A DNA stretch of 23,959 nucleotides from CAYZNE01 sp964461035 (GCA_964461035.1 CAYWRI010000020.1:1-23959), one strand, 5' to 3'; counted from the first letter of the stretch, positions 15,586-22,666 are shown. Program-made: numbers and translations. Notes: generated by a model not told the origin, from the sequence alone.

Positions 15586-15800
15586 TTACTCTCATTTGTT
15601 TAGTGTGTTATTATTTATTATTTTAGTTGGATTTGTTTTTTTCGAACTTATGTGAAGTTATCGAAGTTGATTTGGGGTGAGAAACTAATTTGATTGGCAA
15701 AATAGTCGAAGGAGGTTGTTCCGAATTGTTAAATTCCTGTTAAACTTTTTTTGCATACGAACTGTGTAAAAATTTCATTCAAAAAGTCTAGAAAAGAAAC

Positions 15801-15810
15801 TTATTTAAAT
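15801..15810 (+). promoter_or_regulatory. TATA box of the SemiSWEET-like gene
   Basis: TTATTTAAAT is centred 27-28 nt upstream of the ATG at 15833. The alternative ATG at 15809 overlaps this box and is therefore unlikely. The preceding 15596-15800 shows no gene. Confidence 0.5.
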
Positions 15811-15832
15811 GATGCTGTTTCCGGTTAAATGC

Positions 15833-16171
15833 ATGAGGCATGAGCAAATACATATTCATCAAAGAAAAAGACAGACTAACAAAGAATTACATTCTTATCC
15901 TAGTAGTAAACCATTAATAAGATTAGTTGATAATATTATTTCTATAACTTCAGTGATATATCCTTTAGCATTGTTGCCACAATTATTTCAAATATGGCTT
16001 AATAAAAGTGCTGAAGGTGTTTCATTGTTTACTTGGTCATTATTGTTATTATTTACGATTCCATTAATGGGATATGCATTTTTACACAAAGATAAAAGAT
16101 TGACAATAATGTATTGTGCATTCTTTGTTATCTATATTATCATAATTATTGGCATAGTTCTCTTTGGTTAG
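15833..16171 (+). CDS. SemiSWEET / PQ-loop family small membrane transporter
   Basis: A 112-residue protein. After a polar N-terminal tail (His/Lys-rich, about 1-35) it has three hydrophobic helices. The first contains the PQ-loop signature PLALLPQLFQIW, followed by NKSAEGVSLFTW, which is the typical 'S.GvS...w' stretch at the start of helix 2. The third is a long Ile-rich helix at the C-terminus. Three helices with one PQ motif is the SemiSWEET layout; these proteins dimerise to form a sugar-type uniporter, though many PQ-loop proteins have unknown cargo. I chose the ATG at 15833 because the TATA box at 15801-15810 predicts transcription from about 15830. The gene stands alone. The extra N-terminal tail is longer than usual for the family. 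Confidence 0.75.
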   Translation: MRHEQIHIHQRKRQTNKELHSYPSSKPLIRLVDNIISITSVIYPLALLPQLFQIWLNKSAEGVSLFTWSLLLLFTIPLMGYAFLHKDKRLTIMYCAFFVIYIIIIIGIVLFG

Positions 16172-16229
16172 GTTTCTTTTTCTTGATTGAGACTAACATC
16201 TGAGTTTAAAGAAGTCACTGAATAAGTAA

Positions 16230-17015
16230 TTATTTAAGATGAAGAACTAGAGGATAATGATCTGATGCTTGTTCTGTTAAAGAATTTTTAATAATTTCTA
16301 TATTTGAAACTTTGTTAATAAGTGATTTTGATACAAAAATATAATCCAATCTCAAAGCACATTCATGCGCAACATCAACATTGCTATTAGTTGGCACAGT
16401 ATTGCCAATTTGATTCAAAAATGCAGTAACATCAACATATTCTAAGTTTGTTAATAAATCAGTAACATCATATTGTGGGGTTCCTTTTTTTAAGAATTTT
16501 CTTTTTTGTTTGTCATTAAATGAATCAAATACTTTTTGTTCATATTTATCTAATCTGGAAAGAGAATTTAAATCTCCTAATATGATTTTATGTTCATATT
16601 TAGATTGTGATTCAATTATTTTAGAAAGTTCAATTAATCTTTCATCTTCTGTTTTTGGACTTAAATGTGTATTGCATATGGATATTTTTCCAAATTCAGA
16701 ATCAATACTAATATTCAAGTTTCCATTTCTGGTTGAAGTATCAAAATCAGAAGCTTTTTTTAAAGGAATGCTTGAAATTGTGACTACATCATATCTTCTT
16801 CCACTTTTACTAATTAGTCCTTCGGAGTAAGCTGAATACGGAAAATTTATTTTAAATTGTTTAAGTTTTGCATAATCATTTTTATCAAACTTATTAGCTT
16901 CTTGAATGGCAGCAACATTTGGAGAAATAGATTTTATAATATTTAGAATCATAGGTATTCTCGATTTGTTTTCATCTTCTCCACCATGAAGAATATTGTA
17001 TGTTAATATTTTCAT
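16230..17015 (-). CDS. Endonuclease/exonuclease/phosphatase (EEP) family protein
   Basis: A 261-residue protein with the full set of EEP-fold motifs: LTYNILHGG (4-12), VAAIQEANKF with the metal-binding Glu39, ISICNTHLSPKTEDERL with His117, IILGDLNSL (145-153) with the catalytic Asp and Asn, a LDYIFVSK strand, and C-terminal SDHYPLVLHL (251-253 SDH). The fold cleaves phosphodiester or phosphomonoester bonds using Mg2+. The substrate (nucleic acid, phospholipid or nucleotide) cannot be told. There is no signal peptide, so it should act in the cytosol. A TTTATATAAA box (17033-17042) lies 22-23 nt before the ATG at 17015, suggesting a leaderless message. It appears to be a single-gene unit and intact. 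Confidence 0.87.
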   Translation of the reverse strand: MKILTYNILHGGEDENKSRIPMILNIIKSISPNVAAIQEANKFDKNDYAKLKQFKINFPYSAYSEGLISKSGRRYDVVTISSIPLKKASDFDTSTRNGNLNISIDSEFGKISICNTHLSPKTEDERLIELSKIIESQSKYEHKIILGDLNSLSRLDKYEQKVFDSFNDKQKRKFLKKGTPQYDVTDLLTNLEYVDVTAFLNQIGNTVPTNSNVDVAHECALRLDYIFVSKSLINKVSNIEIIKNSLTEQASDHYPLVLHLK

Positions 17016-17032
17016 ACTTATAGATTTATTCG

Positions 17033-17042
17033 TTTATATAAA
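17033..17042 (-). promoter_or_regulatory. TATA box of the EEP-family gene
   Basis: The palindrome TTTATATAAA is centred 22-23 nt upstream of the ATG at 17015. Confidence 0.55.
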
Positions 17043-17112
17043 AAGCTATCTTTTTATTTTTGTAAAAATGTTTATAAATAATTTGTATATTAATTTTAAC
17101 TGATATAATAAA

Positions 17113-17238
17113 ACGTCAAAGCTTTTAACTAAATCAAAATACTTGCAAGGATTACAATGTTCTAAACTATTATGGGTTTCAGTTAATAATAAAGCAAGAA
17201 TTCCTGAAGTAGATGAAGCACAAGATAAGAAATATTGA
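17113..17238 (+). pseudogene. Decayed 5' fragment of a DUF2779 gene
   Basis: The translation LLTKSKYLQGLQCSKLLWVS ... PEVDEAQDKKY then TGA matches the first 37 residues of the DUF2779 gene that starts at 22890. The two are identical over 45 bases (17143-17187 and 22920-22964). Here the start codon position reads ACG instead of ATG, and the frame stops after 41 codons. The rest of the gene (several hundred codons) is missing: a TA-rich non-coding stretch follows, and then the MNT gene at 17322. The fragment retains 'PEVDEAQ' where the intact copy has 'PEVGLAQ', so it is probably a remnant of a second family member rather than a fresh partial copy. Confidence 0.85.
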
Positions 17239-17288
17239 ATAGTTTGTTCATATATGATTTAACATAAAAACAAAAGAATTTACGAAAA

Positions 17289-17331
17289 ACTTATAAGTAA
17301 AAAACTACTTACATAAGTAAAATGTTACTTA
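17289..17331 (+). promoter_or_regulatory. Promoter with palindromic operator of the wHTH-MNT gene
   Basis: Half-sites ACTTA/TAAGT repeat here: ACTTATAAGT (17289-17298), ACTTACATAAGT (17307-17318) and a further ACTTA (17327-17331) inside the first codons. The first palindrome contains the likely TATA box (TTATAA), centred about 28 nt before the ATG at 17322; the second covers the predicted transcript start. A protein bound here would block the gene. The encoded protein carries its own winged helix, so self-repression is a natural inference. Confidence 0.55.
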
Positions 17332-17885
17332 ATAATAAAAGAATAGAAATGTTGCAAGATTTTGTCAACAATATAAATCTAAAGGTAACTGCATCTGAGA
17401 TTGCAAAAAAGAGAAACTTAAATCAGAAATCAACATCCTTATTCTTTAAAGAATTAGAAAAACAAAACATTCTAAAAAGCTCAATTCAAGGTAAAAATAA
17501 ACTATACTTTCTAAACAAAGAAAGCAAGTTATTAATACATTTTATATCAATAATTGAGAATCTAATGACAATAAACTTCTATCAAAAACAAATAAAAATA
17601 AAGTATTTAGCAGAGAAGATTCTACCTAAAATTAGTAACACTGCAATAATATTTGGTTCTTATACTAAAAACAAACAAAAAACCAATTCAGACATTGACT
17701 TATTAATAATAGGCGATTACAATAGATCAATACAAAAAGATGCAGAATTACTTAATTTAAAGCTAGACATAAAGTATTACAAAGAACTGAAAAAAGATAC
17801 TTTAATTGAAGAAGTAAAAAAACATCATATTATTCTAAAAGGAGCTGAAACATTTATTCAAATGAATTTAGATAATCAGATCTAA
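17322..17885 (+). CDS. Winged-helix / minimal nucleotidyltransferase (MNT) protein, antitoxin-like
   Basis: A 187-residue protein. Residues about 1-70 form a winged-helix DNA-binding domain (VTASEIAKKRNLNQKSTSLF recognition-helix region, then a wing with GKNKLYFL). Residues about 100-187 are a minimal nucleotidyltransferase fold: IIFGSYTKNKQKTNSDIDLLII has the GS motif (112-113) and the metal Asp pair (124, 126), and LNLKLDIKYY gives the third Asp (149). The active site thus looks complete. In HEPN-MNT systems the MNT enzyme neutralises the HEPN RNase by adding nucleotides or by binding. Its likely partner (17854-18327) is encoded convergently and overlaps it by 32 bases at the 3' ends, an unusual layout since such pairs are normally co-directional. 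The palindromes at 17289-17331 suggest self-repression. Confidence 0.85.
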   Translation: MLLNNKRIEMLQDFVNNINLKVTASEIAKKRNLNQKSTSLFFKELEKQNILKSSIQGKNKLYFLNKESKLLIHFISIIENLMTINFYQKQIKIKYLAEKILPKISNTAIIFGSYTKNKQKTNSDIDLLIIGDYNRSIQKDAELLNLKLDIKYYKELKKDTLIEEVKKHHIILKGAETFIQMNLDNQI

Positions 17886-18327
17886 TCTTATTAATATTAT
17901 TCTCAGTTAGATTTTCTATTACTTCTTTACACTTAATATAAAATTCAGCTGCAAAATTAATTAACCTGTTTTTCTTATTTGAACTTATTTTTCTATCTGT
18001 ATAATATTGTAGATCAATTCTTGATTTCAATGCAATTTTTAATAATTCAATATCTTCAGTAGAAAAAAATTCTGTTAGAAAAACTTCTGAAAAAGCTATT
18101 GTGCAAGAATGAATTTCGCATTTAATACCTATTTTCATTAAGATTGCATACAAAGAAAAGTACATACTGTAATATGCTGCAGATATTTGCCATTCAACAT
18201 TATCTTTTAAAGAATTAACTGCTCTTAAAGAGTTCTCAGCTTTAATTAGATATTCTTTACATAAGTTAAGATTTTTTTCAATTAATTCAAGACCATTTTT
18301 TTGATTTGTACACCATTTGATTTTCAT
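17854..18327 (-). CDS. HEPN-domain protein, toxin-like partner of the MNT gene
   Basis: A 157-residue all-helical protein of the HEPN (UPF0332-like) type. Signs are the helix with EWQISAAYYSMYFSLYAIL (about 45-63), the following IHS..IAF helix, and SRIDLQYY (102-109), which corresponds to the family's R..aDY motif. The classical RNase pattern R-x4-6-H (RX4HXY in HepT) is not visible: there is no His after Arg103. RNase activity is therefore uncertain, and the protein may be an inactive or divergent form. The ATG at 18327 is about 28 nt from the TATA-like AATTATATTA (18351-18360), so it has its own promoter and is not controlled by the operator of its MNT partner. The 3' end overlaps the MNT gene by 32 bases tail-to-tail, so the two transcripts are antisense there. 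Confidence 0.75.
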   Translation of the reverse strand: MKIKWCTNQKNGLELIEKNLNLCKEYLIKAENSLRAVNSLKDNVEWQISAAYYSMYFSLYAILMKIGIKCEIHSCTIAFSEVFLTEFFSTEDIELLKIALKSRIDLQYYTDRKISSNKKNRLINFAAEFYIKCKEVIENLTENNINKIRSDYLNSFE

Positions 18328-18350
18328 TAAACAAAAAAATAATCTATCTT

Positions 18351-18360
18351 TAATATAATT
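18351..18360 (-). promoter_or_regulatory. TATA-like box of the HEPN gene
   Basis: AATTATATTA on the minus strand is centred 28-29 nt upstream of the ATG at 18327. The ACTTA/TAAGT half-sites of the MNT promoter are not present here. Confidence 0.4.
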
Positions 18361-18462
18361 TATTTGATAAGTTTCGAAGAATTTTCGATTATTTCTGAAA
18401 GTTAATATTATTGTATTTGCGGTCGCAATTCACAACGAATTTTTCACCAAATAAAATAAAAT

Positions 18463-18882
18463 CTAACCATTCTTTTTCTGATAGTTAGTTGCAATAGCTT
18501 TAACTATGAAATAACAAGTAATTGATATTAGACTTGCTAAAACAATGTTTCCGACTAAAAATCTTAATGAAAAAAATTGTATTATGTTGCTAATAGAAAA
18601 CTTAAAATCAACTAAAGGCAATTTACCAAAAAATAAATTACCTATTTTAAAACTCAAATAATATGTTGATGTCATAACTAAGGGATTCCATACAACAAAA
18701 GAACCAAATAAAGATATTTTATTGAGTTTAGTAAATACTAGCAAAACAAGCAGTGCGATTAAAGGACCAAATCCTAAAGTGGGCAACAGTGCTATAAAAG
18801 AACCTACTGCAAAGCCCAACGCAATTGAATGAGGTGACTTTTTAATTGACGATATGCTTTTCAAATATTTTTTTATATTCAT
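18463..18882 (-). CDS. DUF2062 family membrane protein
   Basis: A 139-residue membrane protein. SPHSIALGFAVGSFIALLPT followed by LGFGPLIALLVLLVF, then KLNKISLFGSFVVWNPLVMTSTYYLSFKIG, is the DUF2062 signature: a Pro/Gly-rich pair of helices and a 'NP' motif. Hydrophobic helices lie at about 20-50, 56-80 and 105-130. The family is found in bacteria and archaea, is sometimes fused to glycosyltransferases, and has no firm function. The ATG at 18882 is 26-27 nt from TTTATAAA (18905-18912), so the message is probably leaderless. It is transcribed alone. Confidence 0.8.
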   Translation of the reverse strand: MNIKKYLKSISSIKKSPHSIALGFAVGSFIALLPTLGFGPLIALLVLLVFTKLNKISLFGSFVVWNPLVMTSTYYLSFKIGNLFFGKLPLVDFKFSISNIIQFFSLRFLVGNIVLASLISITCYFIVKAIATNYQKKNG

Positions 18883-18904
18883 TTTATTAACTAACTATGC
18901 GGAA

Positions 18905-18912
18905 TTTATAAA
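18905..18912 (-). promoter_or_regulatory. TATA box of the DUF2062 gene
   Basis: TTTATAAA is centred 26.5 nt upstream of the ATG at 18882, the same box and spacing as at 8988-8995 and 20412-20419. Confidence 0.65.
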
Positions 18913-18966
18913 CTTGATTTAAGTAATTAAGTATCTGTATTTTTTTAAGAAATGGAAATTAGTTAT

Positions 18967-19113
18967 TTAAGAATTGAATATTTCAACAGAATCAGACGTA
19001 TGAAATGATAAGAATTTAGACCATAACGCATCTTTATTATATTTAGCCCATAATGGATTTTCATTAGGATCTGAACATTTGCATGAATAAAAATCAGGAA
19101 TTTTCAATGAAAA
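18967..19113 (-). pseudogene. Possible 3' coding remnant, family unknown
   Basis: A 48-codon open stretch with no start codon ends in TAA at 18967. Its translation (KIPDFYSCKCSDPNENPLWA ... ALWSKFLSFHTSDSVEIFNS) looks protein-like, with two Cys and three aromatic clusters, but I cannot place it. It is bounded upstream by a TAG at 19114-19116. It may be the tail of a gene lost by rearrangement, next to the oppositely oriented TrmB-like fragment, or chance. Confidence 0.25.
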
Positions 19114-19291
19114 CTATTATCATCTAAAATTTCTACCTAAAGATTTAAGTTCACCAATGGTTTTATTTATTTTTGGAAATAAAGTTGTACAAATATTGTG
19201 GGGGAAGCAAAGTTTTGCATTCATTTTGGAATCAAAAGAAATTGTTGATAGTTATCTTAAATACTTTAATTATTTCTGGAATAAATCTTAA
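19091..19291 (+). pseudogene. C-terminal fragment of a TrmB-like transcriptional regulator
   Basis: The translation YHLKFLPKDLSSPMVLFIFG followed by NKVVQILWGKQSFAFILESK and EIVDSYLKYFNYFWNKS matches the C-terminal end of archaeal TrmB-like regulators, where a 'g.kva..lw...p.af.i.s.ei...y..yF..lW' pattern closes the effector-binding domain. The stretch has no start codon in a suitable place and follows a TAA at 19088-19090. The N-terminal winged helix and most of the sensor domain are absent. It is therefore a remnant of a deleted regulator gene. Confidence 0.6.
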
Positions 19292-19312
19292 TATTGATAA
19301 AAAAATCTTCCA

Positions 19313-20389
19313 TTATTTATTTAATTCTGTCCACAACTTTTTAGGATTTCTATTAGTTAAATGATATTCTCCCTTTTTAACAATTTCAAGATTTGCCTCG
19401 GCCTTTTTTTTAGTGTCGTCTAACATTCCAACATGACCCTTTTCAGCAATAGCCAAATCAACATAACGAATTTCATTAGTAAATGCATTTATTTCAGTTA
19501 ATTTAGTAAACTCATTAGCATTATTAACAATCTGCTCAAACTCCTCATAAGTATAATCCTTAATATCATAATTTCCGGAATTAAGATTACGTAATATTAT
19601 TTCACTTTCTCTTAATTTTACAAGTTCAGAATCATCATTCAATTCATAATCATAAGCATGAGTTAACTCATGTATGATTGTTGATTCAATAATCTCGGGA
19701 AAGATATCTACAGTCATAAAAAGCCCAAATCCGCCACCCAAATCAAGTAACGTATTAATTGCTAACTTTTTATTATTAAAATTATACCAGCCTCCTACAA
19801 GTGCCCAAGGGGATACCTTATCCCCTGCCACAAAACTTAGTTCAATATCTTTACTCTTATGTTTATCAGGCATATAATCCTCATTAAAAAGTTTAAGAGC
19901 ATCAACCACAAGTAAATCTATTTTTTTGCAATAATCATTACCTTGTTTATAATCAGTATCATGATTAAAATTCTTAAATATAAAATCCATTCCCGTTGGA
20001 TCAACATAATTCATGGGATTATTAGAAACATACGTATAAGCCTGATTATCATTTATGGGATCAACACTCAAAAACTTAGAAGAATCACTATCGTAATATC
20101 TCGCATTAAAATAATGTAAACCACTTTTATCAAGTTCTTTATTTGTAAAATCAAATTTATACTTTGTATTTTCAATTTTTTGACCATATGGTAAAACCTT
20201 ATTTGTTTTTGCGATTTGACTATTTGCATCTAGTAATATTCTGGCAGTTCCAAGCCTATCATTAATTTTATAAGAAATTTCACCATTTGTTATAATTATA
20301 TCATCATCAACATATCTTGTAATTTGTGCAGATACAGGTATGACCAGAATAATTATTAAAAGTAATGATAAGTAAAGTCTTAAATTCAC
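19313..20389 (-). CDS. Secreted mini-RHS protein with zinc-metallopeptidase-like C-terminal domain
   Basis: A 358-residue protein with a signal peptide (about 1-22, ending PVSAQ). Residues about 40-134 are the RHS-associated core: INDRLGTARILLDANSQI, KFDFTNKELDKSGLHYFNAR, YYDSDSSKFLSVDP, and YTYVSNNPMNYVDPTG. In RHS toxins this block ends the YD-repeat shell and is followed by a variable effector. Here the effector-like tail (about 135-358) contains IIESTIIHELTHAYDYEL, an HExxH zinc motif (240-244), with a candidate third ligand in LTEINAFTNE (Glu299 or Glu306). The long YD-repeat shell is missing, so this is a very short form or one that lost its 5' part. The start is a GTG whose TATA box (20412-20419) is 26-27 nt away, so it is leaderless. 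No immunity gene is recognised next to it. Confidence 0.82.
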   Translation of the reverse strand: MNLRLYLSLLLIIILVIPVSAQITRYVDDDIIITNGEISYKINDRLGTARILLDANSQIAKTNKVLPYGQKIENTKYKFDFTNKELDKSGLHYFNARYYDSDSSKFLSVDPINDNQAYTYVSNNPMNYVDPTGMDFIFKNFNHDTDYKQGNDYCKKIDLLVVDALKLFNEDYMPDKHKSKDIELSFVAGDKVSPWALVGGWYNFNNKKLAINTLLDLGGGFGLFMTVDIFPEIIESTIIHELTHAYDYELNDDSELVKLRESEIILRNLNSGNYDIKDYTYEEFEQIVNNANEFTKLTEINAFTNEIRYVDLAIAEKGHVGMLDDTKKKAEANLEIVKKGEYHLTNRNPKKLWTELNK

Positions 20390-20411
20390 ATATTTGTAGA
20401 TACAATCACGA

Positions 20412-20419
20412 TTTATAAA
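20412..20419 (-). promoter_or_regulatory. TATA box of the mini-RHS gene
   Basis: TTTATAAA is centred 26.5 nt upstream of the GTG at 20389. This supports the GTG as start and argues that the short gene is a complete transcription unit. Confidence 0.6.
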
Positions 20420-20764
20420 CTTATTGGAAAAACATATTACTTTATTTATTCATTTAGAAATACTATGTACTGTGCTGAAAATGAGTGATTGATAATTTGT
20501 GTTAATAAAAAATAATCTGTTCATATTATCAAATAACCTCTTTGCGAAACTACTTAAAAATAAAATTTTGGGAATACTTAAACTTTCAGTTTTATAGATT
20601 TACTGAAACCACATTTAACTCAAGAATAAATTAATTGTATTTCTAAACGTGCAACATGTGAGTCTTTTTATTATGAATCAAAAGCAATAGGATTAATACT
20701 TTTGCTAAATTTACATATATCTTGTGGGATCAACAATAAAAAAAATACAAACTCAAAGTTTAAA
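20420..20764. other. Noncoding stretch without recognisable gene
   Basis: No credible gene is seen on either strand. A hairpin TTTCAGT/ACTGAAA with an 11-nt loop lies at 20584-20608. A short plus-strand open stretch around 20635-20740 (CISKRATCESFYYESK...) may be an eroded coding remnant but cannot be identified. Confidence 0.4.
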
Positions 20765-21292
20765 CTAACTATGTTGTTTTAAGAAGTCATTATATTTTTT
20801 TTCTCTTGAGGGATTTTCATTATTAACTTTTGCAGAAACATTCAAAAAGTGTTTGTAATCTTTTCCTTGTTCTTTCCCTTTTTTAGTGTGCTTATCAATT
20901 GCATATTCAGGTATTGAAATTTTATATCCTTCTTTTCTTTTAATTTTAAGATAATCATATAATTCACTTATTATTCTGTCTTTTTTAGCATTCGCCAAAA
21001 TTTGAACTGCCTTAAGTGCTTGCATAAATTTATCACAAATTTTAGCATCTTTTAATTCATAATAAGTAAGTTTTAAATTTCTCACTTGAGTTGCACATTC
21101 ATTATCTGCAACATCTTCTACAGCAATAACTTGTAATCTTTCCCATAATTTGTTTTCTAAATCAGATTCAAGCAATTCTAATGCGAAAAAAGAAGCTTCT
21201 TCAAATTTGCCTCTTCTAATTTCCTTTTGAAGTGCAGAAATTACTTCATCTGCTTTGTAACCTGAGATTGTGTTTATGTCTGAATATTTCAT
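20765..21292 (-). CDS. Stand-alone MgsA/RarA C-terminal-like domain protein
   Basis: A 175-residue protein resembling the C-terminal domain of the MgsA/RarA family of replication-linked AAA+ ATPases, without the ATPase part. Matching features are FEEASFFALELLESDLENKLWERLQVIAVEDV near the N-terminus, AVQILANAKKDRIISELYDY in the middle, and IPEYAIDKHTKKGKEQGKDY (about 125-144). In the full-length family this region forms the tetramerisation part. Stand-alone versions are often linked with mobile elements. It follows the DUF5661 gene on the same strand by 25 bases, so the two are probably one operon. There is no transmembrane part. Its role is inferred to be linked with DNA replication or repair proteins; no direct evidence is present. 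Confidence 0.65.
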   Translation of the reverse strand: MKYSDINTISGYKADEVISALQKEIRRGKFEEASFFALELLESDLENKLWERLQVIAVEDVADNECATQVRNLKLTYYELKDAKICDKFMQALKAVQILANAKKDRIISELYDYLKIKRKEGYKISIPEYAIDKHTKKGKEQGKDYKHFLNVSAKVNNENPSREKKYNDFLKQHS

Positions 21293-21317
21293 TTTATTAA
21301 AAAATTAATACCTCTTC

Positions 21318-21587
21318 TTATTTACCCCAAAACTCATATGCTTCTTTTTCCATCTGTTCTAATCTAGTGTAGTAATCGGGGAATTCATTTAGATGTGCTA
21401 AAGCAATTTTTCCAGTAGTTATAGGATCGTCATTTGATACATCAGTATCAGGATCTATTTTTCCATGCTCTAATTCAATAATCATTCCCTTTCTAAATTG
21501 CTCAATATCAAATTTATCCCATTTTATTCCTAATTTATTACCTATAAGTTTTGCCTCTTCTTCATTAAATTCTTTTTTATATTCCAT
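21318..21587 (-). CDS. DUF5661 family small protein
   Basis: An 89-residue acidic protein (MEYKKEFNEEEAKLIGNKLG ...). The core IEQFRKGMIIELEHGKIDPD, followed by DPITTGKIALAHLNEFPDYY and TRLEQMEKEA, fits the DUF5661 pattern, which is common in archaea and phages and has no known function. I chose the ATG at 21587 because AAGGTGAT (21592-21599) is a clear ribosome binding site in front of it; the in-frame GTG at 21596 is part of that site. A TATA box (21621-21630) gives a leader of about 13 nt. It is the first gene of a likely two-gene operon with the MgsA-C-like protein. Confidence 0.72.
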   Translation of the reverse strand: MEYKKEFNEEEAKLIGNKLGIKWDKFDIEQFRKGMIIELEHGKIDPDTDVSNDDPITTGKIALAHLNEFPDYYTRLEQMEKEAYEFWGK

Positions 21588-21620
21588 TGATATCACCTTA
21601 TGTGTGATAATATATTATAC

Positions 21621-21630
21621 TATATAAATT
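21621..21630 (-). promoter_or_regulatory. TATA box of the DUF5661/MgsA-C operon
   Basis: AATTTATATA on the minus strand is centred 38-39 nt before the ATG at 21587. This places the transcript start just before AAGGTGAT, the same arrangement as at parA. Confidence 0.5.
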
Positions 21631-21712
21631 CTTTGCCTCTTTGTCAATTGAAACTAACACAGATTATGAGAAGTTAATTTTAAAAGGGGGAACGTTAAAT
21701 AAAAATAAACAA

Positions 21713-22080
21713 TCAAATCCTATTATACAGCGCAGCACTATCAAGTTTCGTCTTAGATTTATGACATTCCTTACAAAGAGTTTTTAAATTATCTTTATCG
21801 AACTATTCACCACCCATTTGCACAGGCATAATATGATAACATCTAAAAACTTCTTTCTCATTCTTTGTTTACAGATACAATAAGTATACCTGTCTCTACG
21901 CAACATGTCCTCACGTACAAAAAACCATGAGTTATTTCTATTAAATTCAGTCATGCAAGTCTCAGAACAATAATGACGTCTAATCTCAGCAATTTTATTA
22001 TCACAATTTCTACAAAGCTTGTTACCAAGATGATCGAATCTATCAGGAGTGTCAGAAATTTTGGGATAGTGCCGTACCAT
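21713..22080 (-). pseudogene. HNH endonuclease gene broken by a frameshift and a TAG
   Basis: The N-terminal part from the ATG at 22080 has a zinc-ribbon-like NKLCRNCDNKIAEIRRHYCS (about 20-39), then WFFVREDMLRRDRYTYCICK. Near 21855-21880 the frame must shift by one base to continue as NEKEVFRCYHIMPVQMGGE, then TAG (21803-21805), then FDKDNLKTLCKECHKSKTKL ... YNRI and TGA at 21713-21715. Put together this is a typical HNH nuclease core (H.I.P...GG..FD..NL..LC..CH). Two independent lesions make a functional product unlikely. HNH nucleases of this size often travel with mobile elements. The ORF that continues in the original frame to 21784 is a frameshift artefact. Confidence 0.78.
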
Positions 22081-22354
22081 GAAAAGTACATTAAGAAGCT
22101 TGATTTAAATGAGTTATGGGTTTAGAAACATAGAAAAAACTAGCCCCGCTCAATCTTTATTTATGTAAATCTTCATAAATTATACTTATACTTATTTTGT
22201 GGGTTAACAGGTTTTTAAGAGTTCAAAATGTGGAAGATTGTTATAACATATCTTTTTAAAAATAGGTCCTTCCAGTAAATTTGAGGTGAAAGGAATTAAT
22301 TGAGCAGGAACATAAAATCCTTTGAAATGACAAATATAGTTTTCATCATCTTTG

Positions 22355-22666
22355 CTAATTTCTTTTCCAGCTTTCCTTTTGTTGTTCTTTTGTTGCATCA
22401 GGCGTATTTTCAGGTTCTGTACAAAAATTAACTAATGAAAAAACTTTATCTCCAAAATCTTTAGTTAGTTCTTCTTTAGTGTAAGGGGTATTTTCTAATG
22501 AATCATGCAATATTCTTGCACAAATAACATCTTTATCTTTAGTTTCATACATCAAATACTTTGCCACATCTAATATGTGAACAAAATAAGGAAATTTAGT
22601 TTTTTTCCTTGCTTGATTTTTATGAATATCATGTGCTTTTACTAATGTCTTTTCAATTTTATCCAT
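22355..22666 (-). pseudogene. Truncated HD-domain hydrolase (RelA/SpoT or MESH1-like)
   Basis: About 103 residues of an HD-type phosphohydrolase: AHDIHKNQARKKTKFPYFVH (first His pair), ICARILHDSLENTPYT with the HD pair, and FGDKVFSLVNFCTEPENTPD. This is the order seen in (p)ppGpp hydrolases, including the 'Q.RK....PY..H' start, but the usual ED after HD is EN here. The protein stops at KRN, where the family would continue with another 60-80 residues including the last metal-binding Asp. It is therefore probably a remnant. I chose the ATG at 22666 rather than 22675 since a TATA box near 22686-22698 puts it at leaderless distance. Downstream, 22204-22398 is open in another frame (MQQKNNKRKAGKEISKDD ...), possibly the scrambled rest, but I cannot match it. 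Confidence 0.6.

Noticed and set aside
17322..17885. DNA polymerase beta-like repair enzyme
   Set aside because: The domain is too short, lacks finger and lyase regions, and has an N-terminal winged helix with a HEPN neighbour, which fits an MNT antitoxin better.
22204..22398. 64-residue minus-strand ORF after the HD hydrolase
   Set aside because: It overlaps the HD frame in another register and has no recognisable motif; it may be scrambled remains, but it is not supported as a gene.
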